From QHXW01 sp035280425 (lineage in GTDB: Bacteria; Acidobacteriota; Terriglobia; Bryobacterales; Bryobacteraceae), in assembly GCA_035280425.1 (NCBI GenBank), contig DATEFW010000043.1:310001-374000 (forward strand): a stretch of DNA of 64,000 bases, given 5' to 3'. How positions within the stretch are numbered: the stretch's first letter is position 1; every line of letters starts with the position of its first letter. Below are positions 41,270 to 49,891 of the stretch, piece after piece. The notes under the pieces are model-generated. The model searched no databases. It saw only the letters and a program-made list of their open reading frames with translations, and was not told the origin of the DNA. The position numbers and the translations under genes are program-made.

Positions 41270-43717
41270 CTACTCGGAGTGAAGGGCTGCGGCGGGATCC
41301 AGGTGGAAAGCCCGCTGTATGGGAACGTACGCCGCCGCGCAGGTCACGGCGAAGAAGAACAGGATCACCGCGGCATACATTTCGGGCGAGCCGGTGGCTT
41401 CGGTATCGGTGAGCGAGCGGATGGTTCTCATCGCGGCGATCCCCAGAACGAGGCCGGCGGCAAGACCGGCGGAGACCCAAAGCATCGTTTTGCCCAGGAT
41501 GGTGCGGATGATGGCGCGGCGGCCTGCGCCAAGCGCCATGCGGATCGCGATTTCGGCGGTGCGCTGCGAAACCAGGAATGAGATGACGCTGTACATTCCG
41601 GTTGCGGCCATGGCCAGAGCCAGCAGAGCGAAGGCGCCGGCGATGAGCGCCTGGAAGCGGGGCTCGCTGATCGAATCGGCAATCAATTCGTTCGCGGTCA
41701 TGACGCCGTAGACGGCCTGGTCGGGATTGGAAGAGCGAATCGCGGCTTTCACCTCCTTCACAAGCTGCGCCGGTGGAACCGCCGAGCGCACGGCGAGGTA
41801 TTGGTTCGTCCAGGAAAATTGGAGCGAGGGGACGTAGACCTCGGGAAACGGCGCGGATTCGAGTCCGCGCGTGCGGACGTTCGCCACCATGCCGACGATG
41901 GTCTCGGGTTGAGTAGGATCGAAGATCTGCTTTCCAACCACGTCCCGGCCGAATCCGAAACGGCGCGCGAACTCTTGGTTGACGATCACGACGCGCCACG
42001 GTTCGGTTTCGTCGCCCTCGCGAAACATGCGCCCGGCGAGCAGCGGAATACGAAGCGTATGAAAATAACTCCGGCTCACGATATGGAGGTCACCGATGAC
42101 GCTTTTGAGCCTGCCGTCGCTTTCCGTCACGCCGACTAGCTCGGAAGGACCGCTGACGGCGGGACGCAACGGCGGGCCGCTTACGGTGGCGGCCGATTCG
42201 ACGCCCGGAATAGCGGCGATCTTTGCGAGATACTCCCCGAACGGCGTGCTCGATTTCGAGCCCGAGGCATCCGGCGCGGGCAACTTCAGGCGCATGACGA
42301 GCACGTGATTTGGATCGAAACCCATGGGACTGGAAATTAAAGTCCAAAGATTTTGCGCGACGAGCGCAGCGCCGCAGAGCAGGAATACCGAAAGCGCCGC
42401 TTCGAGCGCGACCATCGCCTGGCGCCAGCGGTTCCGCTCACCGGCGGCCGTCCGGGCTTGGAGCCATGGCCCCGGCGCCCAGGCGCTGGCCTTGATTGCG
42501 GGAATGGTTGCGAACGCGATCGTGGAGATTACGGAGACCGCCAAAACGAAGGCGGCAGTGCGCAGGTCGGAATGAGCGGACGCGAGGAGCGGGCTGGAGG
42601 CCGGAAGCCATGCGACCAAGGCACGCGAGATCCAGCCCGAGAGAATGAGACCGGCTGCTCCGCCGATTGCGGCGAGGCAAAGGCCCTCGAGGAAAAACTG
42701 CCGGATAAGCCGCATGCGGCCGGCGCCCAGCGCGATACGGACGGCGACTTCGCGCTCGCGGCGAATGGAACGCGCGAGTAGAAGCTGCGCGGCATTGGCG
42801 CAGGCAATCAGGAGAAGGATGCCGGCGCCGCCGGAGAGCAGCCACAAAAGGGAACGTTGCTCGCCAACGATGGCGTCGCGCAAAGGGAGCATCGTGAAAG
42901 TCAAGTTGCCCGGCTTGCCCTCACGAGTTCGAAAGGCCGCGGGATACTCGCCAACCAGGGCTTGCGCGATGCTTTCGAGATCCGATTTTGCCTGCGAGCC
43001 GTTGACGCCGTTTCGCAGACGGGCAAAAACGCGCGCGGGGACCCCCGCCGAGGCCCGGACGAACTCGGCCGGGGTTTCGAGCGGGAATGAAACGTAAATA
43101 TCTACTGGTTCGGGAATGCGCAGGCTTGGATAATCGAAGTGAAATTCTGGCGGAAGCACGCCGGCGATCCGTGCGGGGCGGCCATCGAGCCGGATGGTGC
43201 GGCCGACGGCATGCGGATCGCCTTCCATATGCAAGCGCCAGAAGGCGTCAGTTACGAGGACGGCGGGCGTACGGCCCGGCTGGCTGTCATCCGCGTGGAA
43301 AACGCGGCCGATCCGCGCGCTCACGCCGAGCAGCGGGAAAAATGAAGACGTCACGCGGGCCGCGAAGACGCGGAGAGGCTCGCCGGATCCGGAGATCTGC
43401 ATTTCGCGGTACTCGGCGAAAGCGATTTCATCGAGCGTGCGGCTGCGGGCGCGAATCTCAGCGAACTCAGAAGCGCTGGTTTTTTCGGTGTTAGCTTCCG
43501 TAACCGTGACGAGCCGATTCCCATCGCGATAAGGCAGAGGATCCAGAAACGCCGCTTTCAGCAGCGTGAAAATGGCTGCGGAGCCACCGAGACCGACAGC
43601 TAGCACGGCAACGATGAGCCAGGACACGCGGGTGTCGCGCCAGAGTAGAACCGCGCCGTGGCGCAGGTCCTGTAGAACCGGCGCAAGCCAGGAACTGCCG
43701 GGCCGCATGAGTTTCAT
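41270..43717 (-). CDS. ADOP-type ABC permease, first of a tandem pair
   Basis: From ATG 43717 (ATGA overlapping the methyltransferase stop) the protein has 815 residues; a longer ATG at 43747 is less likely. The layout is the duplicated FtsX/MacB form: DTRVSWLIVAVLAVGLGGSAAIFTLLKAAF, a MacB-like domain, ILLLIACANAAQLLLARSIRREREVAVRIALGAGR, a second domain and ALAMAATGMYSVISFLVSQRTAEIAIRMALGAGRR. It differs in sequence from its tandem partner, so they may form a heteromer. No prefix domain, no ATPase. Confidence 0.9.
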   Translation of the reverse strand: MKLMRPGSSWLAPVLQDLRHGAVLLWRDTRVSWLIVAVLAVGLGGSAAIFTLLKAAFLDPLPYRDGNRLVTVTEANTEKTSASEFAEIRARSRTLDEIAFAEYREMQISGSGEPLRVFAARVTSSFFPLLGVSARIGRVFHADDSQPGRTPAVLVTDAFWRLHMEGDPHAVGRTIRLDGRPARIAGVLPPEFHFDYPSLRIPEPVDIYVSFPLETPAEFVRASAGVPARVFARLRNGVNGSQAKSDLESIAQALVGEYPAAFRTREGKPGNLTFTMLPLRDAIVGEQRSLLWLLSGGAGILLLIACANAAQLLLARSIRREREVAVRIALGAGRMRLIRQFFLEGLCLAAIGGAAGLILSGWISRALVAWLPASSPLLASAHSDLRTAAFVLAVSVISTIAFATIPAIKASAWAPGPWLQARTAAGERNRWRQAMVALEAALSVFLLCGAALVAQNLWTLISSPMGFDPNHVLVMRLKLPAPDASGSKSSTPFGEYLAKIAAIPGVESAATVSGPPLRPAVSGPSELVGVTESDGRLKSVIGDLHIVSRSYFHTLRIPLLAGRMFREGDETEPWRVVIVNQEFARRFGFGRDVVGKQIFDPTQPETIVGMVANVRTRGLESAPFPEVYVPSLQFSWTNQYLAVRSAVPPAQLVKEVKAAIRSSNPDQAVYGVMTANELIADSISEPRFQALIAGAFALLALAMAATGMYSVISFLVSQRTAEIAIRMALGAGRRAIIRTILGKTMLWVSAGLAAGLVLGIAAMRTIRSLTDTEATGSPEMYAAVILFFFAVTCAAAYVPIQRAFHLDPAAALHSE

Positions 43718-44247
43718 TTGGTCCATGGGCGCAGCCGCGGTATCCACCGGTGGACATGGCGGCAGTACTCGTCATACTCGGCGCCGAACATTTTCCGTAG
43801 CGTCGGCTCTTCGTAGAGCTTTACGAACAGAAAAACGGCGAGCACGGCGGCGGCTGCAACCGCCAGCGCGGTTTTGTTGGCGCGGCCGAAGATGATCCAC
43901 AGCCCGGCCCAACCGGTGAACAAGCCGGTGTACATCGGATTGCGCACGTAGCGATAGAAGCCGACCACGACCAGCCGTTTCGGCGGAACCATTGGCGCCG
44001 GAGTTCCGTGCCCGGTCCATCCAAAGTCCCAGACGCACCGCATAGCCACCGAAAAGCCGAGAATCGAAGGCACAGCGGCGATCCAGCGCCACGAAGTGGT
44101 TCGGCCCACTTGAAAGCCGAGCCACCCTGGCAGCAGCCAGAACCAGAGCGCGAAGAATGCCGCGCCCAGTGTGAGCGAGACCATGGCTGCGGGCCAGCGC
44201 GGACTCGCACTCATGGATTGCGAAGTTACCGCCGATCCACTCGTCAT
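43714..44247 (-). CDS. Isoprenylcysteine methyltransferase-like membrane protein
   Basis: 177 residues from ATG 44247, five bases after GGAGG; a longer start at 44259 lies within that ribosome site. Four to five helices and the ICMT/phospholipid methyltransferase signature: VVVGFYRYVRNPMYTGLFTGWAG, then EEPTLRKMFGAEYDEYCRHVHRWIP, where Arg, Asn, His and Glu hold S-adenosylmethionine. It methylates a lipid or an isoprenyl-like group in the membrane. It is the third gene of the GntR-slipin-ADOP operon and overlaps the next gene as ATGA. Confidence 0.88.
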   Translation of the reverse strand: MTSGSAVTSQSMSASPRWPAAMVSLTLGAAFFALWFWLLPGWLGFQVGRTTSWRWIAAVPSILGFSVAMRCVWDFGWTGHGTPAPMVPPKRLVVVGFYRYVRNPMYTGLFTGWAGLWIIFGRANKTALAVAAAAVLAVFLFVKLYEEPTLRKMFGAEYDEYCRHVHRWIPRLRPWTK

Positions 44248-44265
44248 AAACGCCTCCATAAGGGC

Positions 44266-45165
44266 TTACTGCTTGTTGAGAGCCGCGGTTCCCAGCAGCC
44301 CGCCGAGGCCCATGGTTTCCACCGCTGACGACGGCACAATCACCATGGAGCCCTTTTCCTTGATGGCTTCATAGAGCATGTTCATGGCACGCAGGTGCAG
44401 GGCGATCGGGCTTTCTTGATAGACCTTGGCGGCCTGCGAGAACTTGTCGGAAATTTCGGTTTCCGCGGTGCCCAAAATGATCCGCGCCTGGCGCTCGCGC
44501 TCGGCCTGTGCCTGGCGCGACATGGCGTCTTCGAGCGCCTGCGGGATGTGGACGTCGCGAATCTCGACCGAGTGCACGGTGATGCCCCAGGGGTTTGTTT
44601 TGGTATCCAGAATGCGCTGTAATTCGTGGCCAAGCGTTTCGCGTTCGGTGATCATCTGCGCCAGCTCGTGACGGCCGATCGACTCGCGCAGCGCGGTTTG
44701 GGCGCTGAGGGTGATGGCCTGGTCGAAGTTCTGGACCTCAAGGATGCATTTTTCGGCGTCCCATACCAGCCAGAAAACAATGGCATCCACGTTGACCGGA
44801 ACCGTGTCGCGCGTGAGCCCCGACTCGGCCTTGACATCGGTGACGCGCACGCGCTGGTCGATGAAGCGGCTGACCGAATCGAGGACGGGCACGATCATGA
44901 ATGGGCCGGGACCGCGCAGGCCGCGATAATGTCCCAGTCGCAGCACGGCGGCCTTTTCCCACTGCTTGGCAACCTGAATGGCGAACAGGAAGTACGCGCC
45001 CACAACAATTGCGGCGATCACGGGCCAGGGCTGATTCGTGAGCACGGATGCGGTCACACCCGCTGCCAGCACCACGAAGAAGACAAAGACTCCCGGCCCG
45101 CTGACGTAAACCGGCGAGCCACTTTTTTCGCTGATGACGTTTTTTAAAGATCCTGGCAGTAGCAT
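44266..45165 (-). CDS. SPFH/slipin membrane protein
   Basis: 299 residues from ATG 45165, two bases after the regulator stop and seven after AGGAG. Two N-terminal helices (about 24-68) precede a band-7 domain: QWEKAAVLRLGHYRGLRGPGPFMIVPVLDSVSRFIDQRVRVTDV, then DTVPVNVDAIVFWLV, REsIGRHELAQMITERE and the slipin-type coiled end (QAQAERERQARIILGTAETE). Slipins scaffold membrane microdomains and often pair with NfeD-like proteins; here the partners are a methyltransferase and two ADOP permeases. Confidence 0.92.
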   Translation of the reverse strand: MLLPGSLKNVISEKSGSPVYVSGPGVFVFFVVLAAGVTASVLTNQPWPVIAAIVVGAYFLFAIQVAKQWEKAAVLRLGHYRGLRGPGPFMIVPVLDSVSRFIDQRVRVTDVKAESGLTRDTVPVNVDAIVFWLVWDAEKCILEVQNFDQAITLSAQTALRESIGRHELAQMITERETLGHELQRILDTKTNPWGITVHSVEIRDVHIPQALEDAMSRQAQAERERQARIILGTAETEISDKFSQAAKVYQESPIALHLRAMNMLYEAIKEKGSMVIVPSSAVETMGLGGLLGTAALNKQ

Positions 45166-45167
45166 GT

Positions 45168-45587
45168 TCAACTCCTGTCTGTTTTTTGTTCCGCCAGCAG
45201 TTCTTTCATCCGCTCGAACAGTTGATCGGTGGTGAATCCCTCCGCTCCCGCACGGGCGATCGTTTCGCTGACGATGAGATCGAGCTTGCGACGCCGCTCC
45301 TCGTCATCCTGCTCGACGCGCTGGGTGGTGATAAATGTCCCGGACCCTTGCTGCGTGTCGAGAAAGCCGCGAATCTCGAGCTCGCGATAAGCGCGGATTA
45401 CGGTGTTGGGATTGATCGAAAGATCGACAGCCAGTTGACGGACTGTAGGGAGCCGGTCGCCGCCCGTAAGACGCCCGGAAGCGATGGCGCCGAGCACCTG
45501 GTCCATGATCTGCCGGTAGACCGGAACGCCGCTGCGCGGATCCAACTGGAGTCGAAAGGGAGAGCCGTTGGAGATTGCTCTACTCAT
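45168..45587 (-). CDS. GntR-family (YtrA-type) regulator
   Basis: A 139-residue protein with a GntR winged helix (YRQIMDQVLGAIASGRLTGGDRLPTVRQLAVDLSINPNTVIRAYRELEIRGFLDTQQGSGTFI) and a short helical C-terminus, the YtrA subfamily layout that usually controls ABC transporters. It is the first gene of the operon with slipin, methyltransferase and two ADOP permeases and probably represses them. Its promoter overlaps an inverted repeat (45598-45625). Confidence 0.93.
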   Translation of the reverse strand: MSRAISNGSPFRLQLDPRSGVPVYRQIMDQVLGAIASGRLTGGDRLPTVRQLAVDLSINPNTVIRAYRELEIRGFLDTQQGSGTFITTQRVEQDDEERRRKLDLIVSETIARAGAEGFTTDQLFERMKELLAEQKTDRS

Positions 45588-45597
45588 CTCGAATACT

Positions 45598-45625
45598 AGT
45601 GTACTATTTAATTAATACAAGTCAA
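45598..45625 (-). promoter_or_regulatory. Promoter and candidate operator of the GntR-slipin operon
   Basis: On the minus strand TTGACT (45625-45620) and TACACT (45603-45598) are 16 bases apart. TGTA (45600-45603) and TACA (45616-45619) form an inverted repeat within it, around TTAATTAA. A YtrA-type dimer bound here would block RNA polymerase, suggesting autorepression. Confidence 0.5.
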
Positions 45626-45639
45626 CAGGGAATTTGAGA

Positions 45640-47286
45640 CTACAGCCGCCCTGCGCGCATCTCGGCGGCTAAATAATCACTTGCCCGCCAGGCGAGGGCG
45701 AGGATGGTGAGGGTCGGGTTCTTTTCGGAGGCGCTGGTGAAGGCGGCGCCATCGACGACGAACAGGTTTTTCACTTCGTGGGACTGGCAGAAACCATTGA
45801 GAGCAGAGCGTTTACGATCCGCGCCCATGCGGCAGGTGCCGTGCTCGTGGATGGCGCTGCCGGGAACATCCAGCGTACCCCGTTCAAACGGCAGGAGTTC
45901 GGCCTTGGCGGCGTGGAGGATGGCTTCGGCGGTGGCGTACATGTCGCGGGCCATGCGGCGCTCGTTTTCGCCGATTTGATACTCGATGCGCGCGATAGGG
46001 ATGCCGTAGCGGTCATTGGGGGTACCTTCGACGGTGACACGGTTTTCGGCGCGCGGCAGCACTTCGCCGTAAGGATGCATCTGGACCAGCGCCGGATAGC
46101 GGCGCTTTACGGCCTGCTTAAAACCGCGGCCGAAACCCGGCAGGTGTTTGGCGAAGGCGGCATTATCCTGCGCCCCGGACGACCAGAACTGCGAGCCGAA
46201 ACCGCGCAGATAATCGCGCTTGCGGCCGTCGCGGTGATTGAAGCGGGGCATATAGATGTGCTCGCCGCCGATGCCGTCGTCATTCTGGGTTTTGCCGCCC
46301 GTGAGTTCGGGCACGAAGCCGGCGAGGTGAAAGCGGATCTGCTCGCAGAGATAGCGCCCGATGACATCCGAGGAATTGCCGATGCCGTTCGGATAATAGC
46401 TGGATTTCGAGTTCAGCAGGATACGGGTGGAATCGATGCAGGACGCGGCGACCACGATCACGCGGCCGTAGACCTTGTGCTCCTCTCCGGTTTGGCGATC
46501 GAAGTACTGGACGCCGCCGGCCTGGCCGCGGCCGTCGACCAGCACGCGCGCGACGACGGCGTTATCGATGACGTCGAGCTTTTTGGTTTTGAACGCCGGT
46601 TCGATCAGGTAGTCCGAGGCGTTGAAGAAAGCGGAGACATCGCAGCCGCGGCCGCAGGCGCCGCAGTAATGGCACGGATTGTGGCCGTTGTAAGGCCGGG
46701 TGAGGACGGCGCGGCGGACAGGCACGATGGAGATACCGATTGAGGCCGCGGCTTTTTTCAGCAGCACCTCGCCGCAGCGCGGAGGAGGGGGCGGCAGGTA
46801 ATATTTGCTGCCGGGCAGCGAATCCTGATCGTCATCGCCGCCGCAGACGCCGATCAGTTGCTCGACTTTGTCGTAGTAAGGCGCGATGTCTTTGTAGCGG
46901 ATGGGCCAGGGAATCTCCCAGCCATCGCGCTCGGCCGCGGTGAAATCGAGATCGCTATAGCGGAGTGAGACGCGGCCCCAGATGTTGGTTTTGCCGCCGC
47001 GGCCCCAGACGCGGACCAGGTCGAAGTAATGGCCGTCGGTCCAGGTATAGGGCTGCTCTTTGCGATCGAGCTCGAATCGCGGCGGATGCTCGCCGCGGGC
47101 CACGCGCTCGCGCCACTCCCACGGCTTGACATGTGTCCAAAACCGGGAGCGCTGAAATTTTGAGCCGGCGTCCAGCACAAGGACATTCACGCCCAGGCGC
47201 GTCAGGTTCCACGCCACCATGCCGCCGGACGCGCCGCTGCCGATGATGATGACGTCGTGGATCTTCGGTGAACGCTGGATCTGCAT
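45640..47286 (-). CDS. GMC-family FAD oxidoreductase with a four-Cys motif
   Basis: 548 residues from ATG 47286 (a far longer frame to 48717 was rejected as antisense to recQ). FAD-binding motif IIIGSGASGGMVAWNL (13-28), GGKTNIWGRVSLR, the GMC C-terminal HEHGTCRMG and KNLFVVDGAAFTSASEKNPTLTILALAWR. Cys205, 208, 211 and 215 in CHYCGACGRGCD form a ferredoxin-like set that could hold an iron-sulfur cluster. Likely oxidises sugar hydroxyls and delivers electrons to a membrane partner; the usual gluconate-dehydrogenase subunit 3 gene is missing. No signal peptide. Divergent from recQ. Confidence 0.9.
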   Translation of the reverse strand: MQIQRSPKIHDVIIIGSGASGGMVAWNLTRLGVNVLVLDAGSKFQRSRFWTHVKPWEWRERVARGEHPPRFELDRKEQPYTWTDGHYFDLVRVWGRGGKTNIWGRVSLRYSDLDFTAAERDGWEIPWPIRYKDIAPYYDKVEQLIGVCGGDDDQDSLPGSKYYLPPPPPRCGEVLLKKAAASIGISIVPVRRAVLTRPYNGHNPCHYCGACGRGCDVSAFFNASDYLIEPAFKTKKLDVIDNAVVARVLVDGRGQAGGVQYFDRQTGEEHKVYGRVIVVAASCIDSTRILLNSKSSYYPNGIGNSSDVIGRYLCEQIRFHLAGFVPELTGGKTQNDDGIGGEHIYMPRFNHRDGRKRDYLRGFGSQFWSSGAQDNAAFAKHLPGFGRGFKQAVKRRYPALVQMHPYGEVLPRAENRVTVEGTPNDRYGIPIARIEYQIGENERRMARDMYATAEAILHAAKAELLPFERGTLDVPGSAIHEHGTCRMGADRKRSALNGFCQSHEVKNLFVVDGAAFTSASEKNPTLTILALAWRASDYLAAEMRAGRL

Positions 47287-47319
47287 GTTTCGAAGATACA
47301 ACTTCGGGTGTGACACCGT

Positions 47320-47325
47320 TACAAT
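47320..47325 (+). promoter_or_regulatory. -10 box of recQ
   Basis: TACAAT ends six bases before the TTG start at 47332, and no Shine-Dalgarno lies between. Transcription would begin at the start codon itself, giving a leaderless mRNA. The nearby ATG at 47327 runs into TGA. Confidence 0.45.
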
Positions 47326-47331
47326 CATGGT

Positions 47332-48876
47332 TTGACCTCGCCTGTTGACCTGCTTGCCCCGCTGAAGCGCTACTGGGGGTACGAAGGGTTCCGGCCGCTG
47401 CAAGAGCGGATTGTGAAGAGCGTGCTGGACGGGCACGATGTGGCCGTCGTGATGCCGACGGGCGGCGGCAAATCGCTGTGTTACCAGTTGCCGGCGCTGA
47501 TTCTCGGGCGCACGGCAATTGTGATCTCGCCGCTGATCTCGCTCATGCAGGACCAAGCCGCGCAGCTCGAACGGATGGGCATACCGGCGGCGGTTTTGAA
47601 CAGCACGATCGAGCCGGCTGCGCAAAACCAGGTGATGCGCCGCGCGGCGCAGGGTGCTTTCCGGCTGCTCTATCTTTCGCCGGAGCGCATCGCGCGCGAA
47701 GACACAACCCGGTGGCTCGCTGAAATTCCGGTGGCGTTCTTCGCGATCGACGAAGCGCACTGCATCTCGGAGTGGGGGCACGAGTTCCGCCCGGAGTACC
47801 GGCAGTTGAGCTCGCTGCGCGAAAATTTTCCGAACCTGCCGATTGCCGCGTTCACAGCGAGCGCCACGCGGCGGGTGCGGCACGACATTCTGGCGCAGCT
47901 TCGTTTGCGGGAGCCCGATAAGTACATTGCGAGCTTTCACCGGCCGAATCTGCGGTATCTGGCGCGGCAGTGCGATGCGGAAACACAAAACCGGCTGCTG
48001 CTTGCGGCGCTCAGAGCGCACGCCGGAGACAACGTGATTATTTATGCGCCGACGATTGCGCGCGTGCTGGAGACGGTCGAGTTTCTTCGCATGCACCGCA
48101 TCGCAGCCGTGCCATATCACGGAAAGATGGAGGCGCCGGAGCGGCAGCGGAACCAGGAGCGCTGGATGTCCGCAGAAGTGCCGGTGCTTGTGGGGACGCT
48201 GGCGTTCGGGCTGGGAATCAACAAACCGTCGGTGCGGGCGGTGATTCACCTGGCGCTGCCAAAGTCGATCGAGCAGTATTACCAGGAAGCTGGCCGCGCG
48301 GGGCGGGACGGGCTTCCGGCCGATTGTGCTCTGCTCTGGCAGGCGCGCGACGCCGGGCTGCTGGCGTTTTTCATCGATCAGTTGAGCGATGCGGGCGAGA
48401 AGGAAAAGGCGTGGCAGCGGTACCACGAGATGCGGCGCTTCGTCGAAGCGGGCCGGTGCCGGCATTTGCGGATTTGCACGCATTTCGGCGAAATTCCAAA
48501 GTGGCAGACGTGCGGGATGTGCGATGTATGCGCCGCGGTTCCGGAGTGGATGAACGCAGTTCCGGCTTTGAAACCGGCACGAAAGAAGAAGAGACGCGGG
48601 AGCGCCGCGAGCGAGACGGTGGACGAAGCTCCCGACCGCGGCCTGGTGGAACACATGCGCGAATGGAGGCGCGAACTGGCCAGGCGCACGAGAGTACCCG
48701 CATATGTGGTGATGCATGATGCGACACTCGAGGAAGTGTGCCGGCGGCGTCCGGAGAATGGCGACGAGTTGGTGATGATCCGGGGGATCGGGAAGCGAAA
48801 AGCGGAACTGTATGGCGAGGAGATCTTCTCGGCGCTACGAGCCTACAGGTGGAACGGGCGTTCCCATAATCAGTAA
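47332..48876 (+). CDS. recQ: RecQ-family ATP-dependent DNA helicase
   Basis: A 514-residue protein from TTG 47332. SF2 motifs: Walker A TGGGKS at 43-48, DEAH at 140-143, TASATRRVRHDI (motif III), YHGKMEAPERQRNQERW (motif V area) and QYYQEAGRAGRDGLPAD (motif VI). A zinc-binding region (RCRHLRICTHFG...TCGMCDVC, near 378-402) and a C-terminal HRDC domain (PAYVVMHDATLEEVCRRRPENGDEL) complete a standard RecQ. It unwinds stalled forks and recombination intermediates. Confidence 0.94.
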   Translation: MTSPVDLLAPLKRYWGYEGFRPLQERIVKSVLDGHDVAVVMPTGGGKSLCYQLPALILGRTAIVISPLISLMQDQAAQLERMGIPAAVLNSTIEPAAQNQVMRRAAQGAFRLLYLSPERIAREDTTRWLAEIPVAFFAIDEAHCISEWGHEFRPEYRQLSSLRENFPNLPIAAFTASATRRVRHDILAQLRLREPDKYIASFHRPNLRYLARQCDAETQNRLLLAALRAHAGDNVIIYAPTIARVLETVEFLRMHRIAAVPYHGKMEAPERQRNQERWMSAEVPVLVGTLAFGLGINKPSVRAVIHLALPKSIEQYYQEAGRAGRDGLPADCALLWQARDAGLLAFFIDQLSDAGEKEKAWQRYHEMRRFVEAGRCRHLRICTHFGEIPKWQTCGMCDVCAAVPEWMNAVPALKPARKKKRRGSAASETVDEAPDRGLVEHMREWRRELARRTRVPAYVVMHDATLEEVCRRRPENGDELVMIRGIGKRKAELYGEEIFSALRAYRWNGRSHNQ

Positions 48877-49079
48877 TGCGTGGGCAGGTAGAGTGTGTTG
48901 CCGCTTGCGTGCATCCAGCGAGTATTTTCTTCCAGCAATTTTTCGCCGCAGATGTTCTGGCGGATCATTTCCGCAAGATCGGCGAGAACGCGATCGCAGC
49001 TTGGAGAATCAACGTCCGCGCCTTCGGCACGCAAGATTCGCCTTGCAACCTCGACTGCGATTTGTGAGATTTCGTCCAT
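48870..49079 (-). CDS. Small hypothetical protein, possible
   Basis: 69 residues from ATG 49079, antisense to the 3' end of recQ for seven bases. The product (MDEISQIAVEVARRILRAEG...GNTLYLPTHY) is helical and acidic with two Cys, without a signal peptide. GAGA precedes the ATG. No family recognised; a chance frame cannot be excluded. Confidence 0.4.
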   Translation of the reverse strand: MDEISQIAVEVARRILRAEGADVDSPSCDRVLADLAEMIRQNICGEKLLEENTRWMHASGNTLYLPTHY

Positions 49080-49162
49080 ATGCCGGCGTCTCTCGCAGTA
49101 AAGCAAGCACGTATGGTTCCACGGACATGGCGCGGGTTGACCTGATCAGCGAGACTGGAGAA

Positions 49163-49888
49163 ATGTCCGGTTGGCGGTTGTGGCAACTCGCGTTAGTGGT
49201 GACGCTGATGGCTGCATGCCCGGCCCGCGGCCAGGTCCCTTCGGATTTCAAAACTTCGTTGCCGCTCCCAGCCGGCAGCACGCTGGTGATCGGGTTTCCA
49301 GGCGGATGGGAGCACTGGAACGACGAGAACCGCGGGGTGGTCAAGCTGGCGCGGCGATTACGCGAGGAGCCCGGGGTATTTGCCGAGACGATCGAGAATC
49401 ACCGGGAGCGGCTAGCGCTGGAACTGATCCGGAAGGCGCTCGACCGGAACGGCAACGGCGTCCTCGAACCTGAAGAACGCGCCGGCGCGCGCATCGTTCT
49501 TTACGGGCAAAGCCTCGGCGGAGGGGCAGCGGTCAAGCTGGCGCGCGATCTCGCGGCACTCAATATTCCGGTGATGCTGACGGTACAAGTCGATAGCGTG
49601 GGACATGCCGATGGCGTCATCCCCGCCAATGTTCATGCCGCGGCGAACCTGTTCCAGCATGATGGACCGCCGATCATGGGACGTGGGTCGATTCGCGCGG
49701 CCGATCCGTCGCGCACGCGCATTCTGGGGAATTTTCAATATCACTATTGGTTTCGCAGCGTGGATATGTCATCGGCGAGCTGGGCGCGGAAAACCCTGGG
49801 AGGCGCGCACGCCCGCATGGAGCAGGATCCGCGAGTGTGGGCGCGAGTTGAGGGCTTCATCCGGCAGGCGATTCACAATAAGATGTAA
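49163..49888 (+). CDS. Exported alpha/beta hydrolase-like protein with an EF-hand-like loop
   Basis: 241 residues from ATG 49163 (GGAG four bases upstream); ATG 49127 is 12 codons earlier. A signal peptide (about 1-24, ending ARGQ) is followed by LVIGFPGGWEHWND, a lone hydrolase core with the nucleophile elbow GQSLGGG, and DRNGNGVLEPEE, which fits a calcium-binding EF-hand loop. A late His (GNFQYHYWF) could complete a Ser-His-Asp triad. It is three bases upstream of the large fusion gene, so the two are co-translated. Substrate unknown. Confidence 0.78.
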   Translation: MSGWRLWQLALVVTLMAACPARGQVPSDFKTSLPLPAGSTLVIGFPGGWEHWNDENRGVVKLARRLREEPGVFAETIENHRERLALELIRKALDRNGNGVLEPEERAGARIVLYGQSLGGGAAVKLARDLAALNIPVMLTVQVDSVGHADGVIPANVHAAANLFQHDGPPIMGRGSIRAADPSRTRILGNFQYHYWFRSVDMSSASWARKTLGGAHARMEQDPRVWARVEGFIRQAIHNKM

Positions 49889-49891
49889 AGC

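Noticed and set aside
47287..48717. Minus-strand frame extending the GMC oxidoreductase to 1025 residues
   Set aside because: The extra part is antisense to recQ and looks like a GC-rich shadow; FAD motif begins just after ATG 47286.
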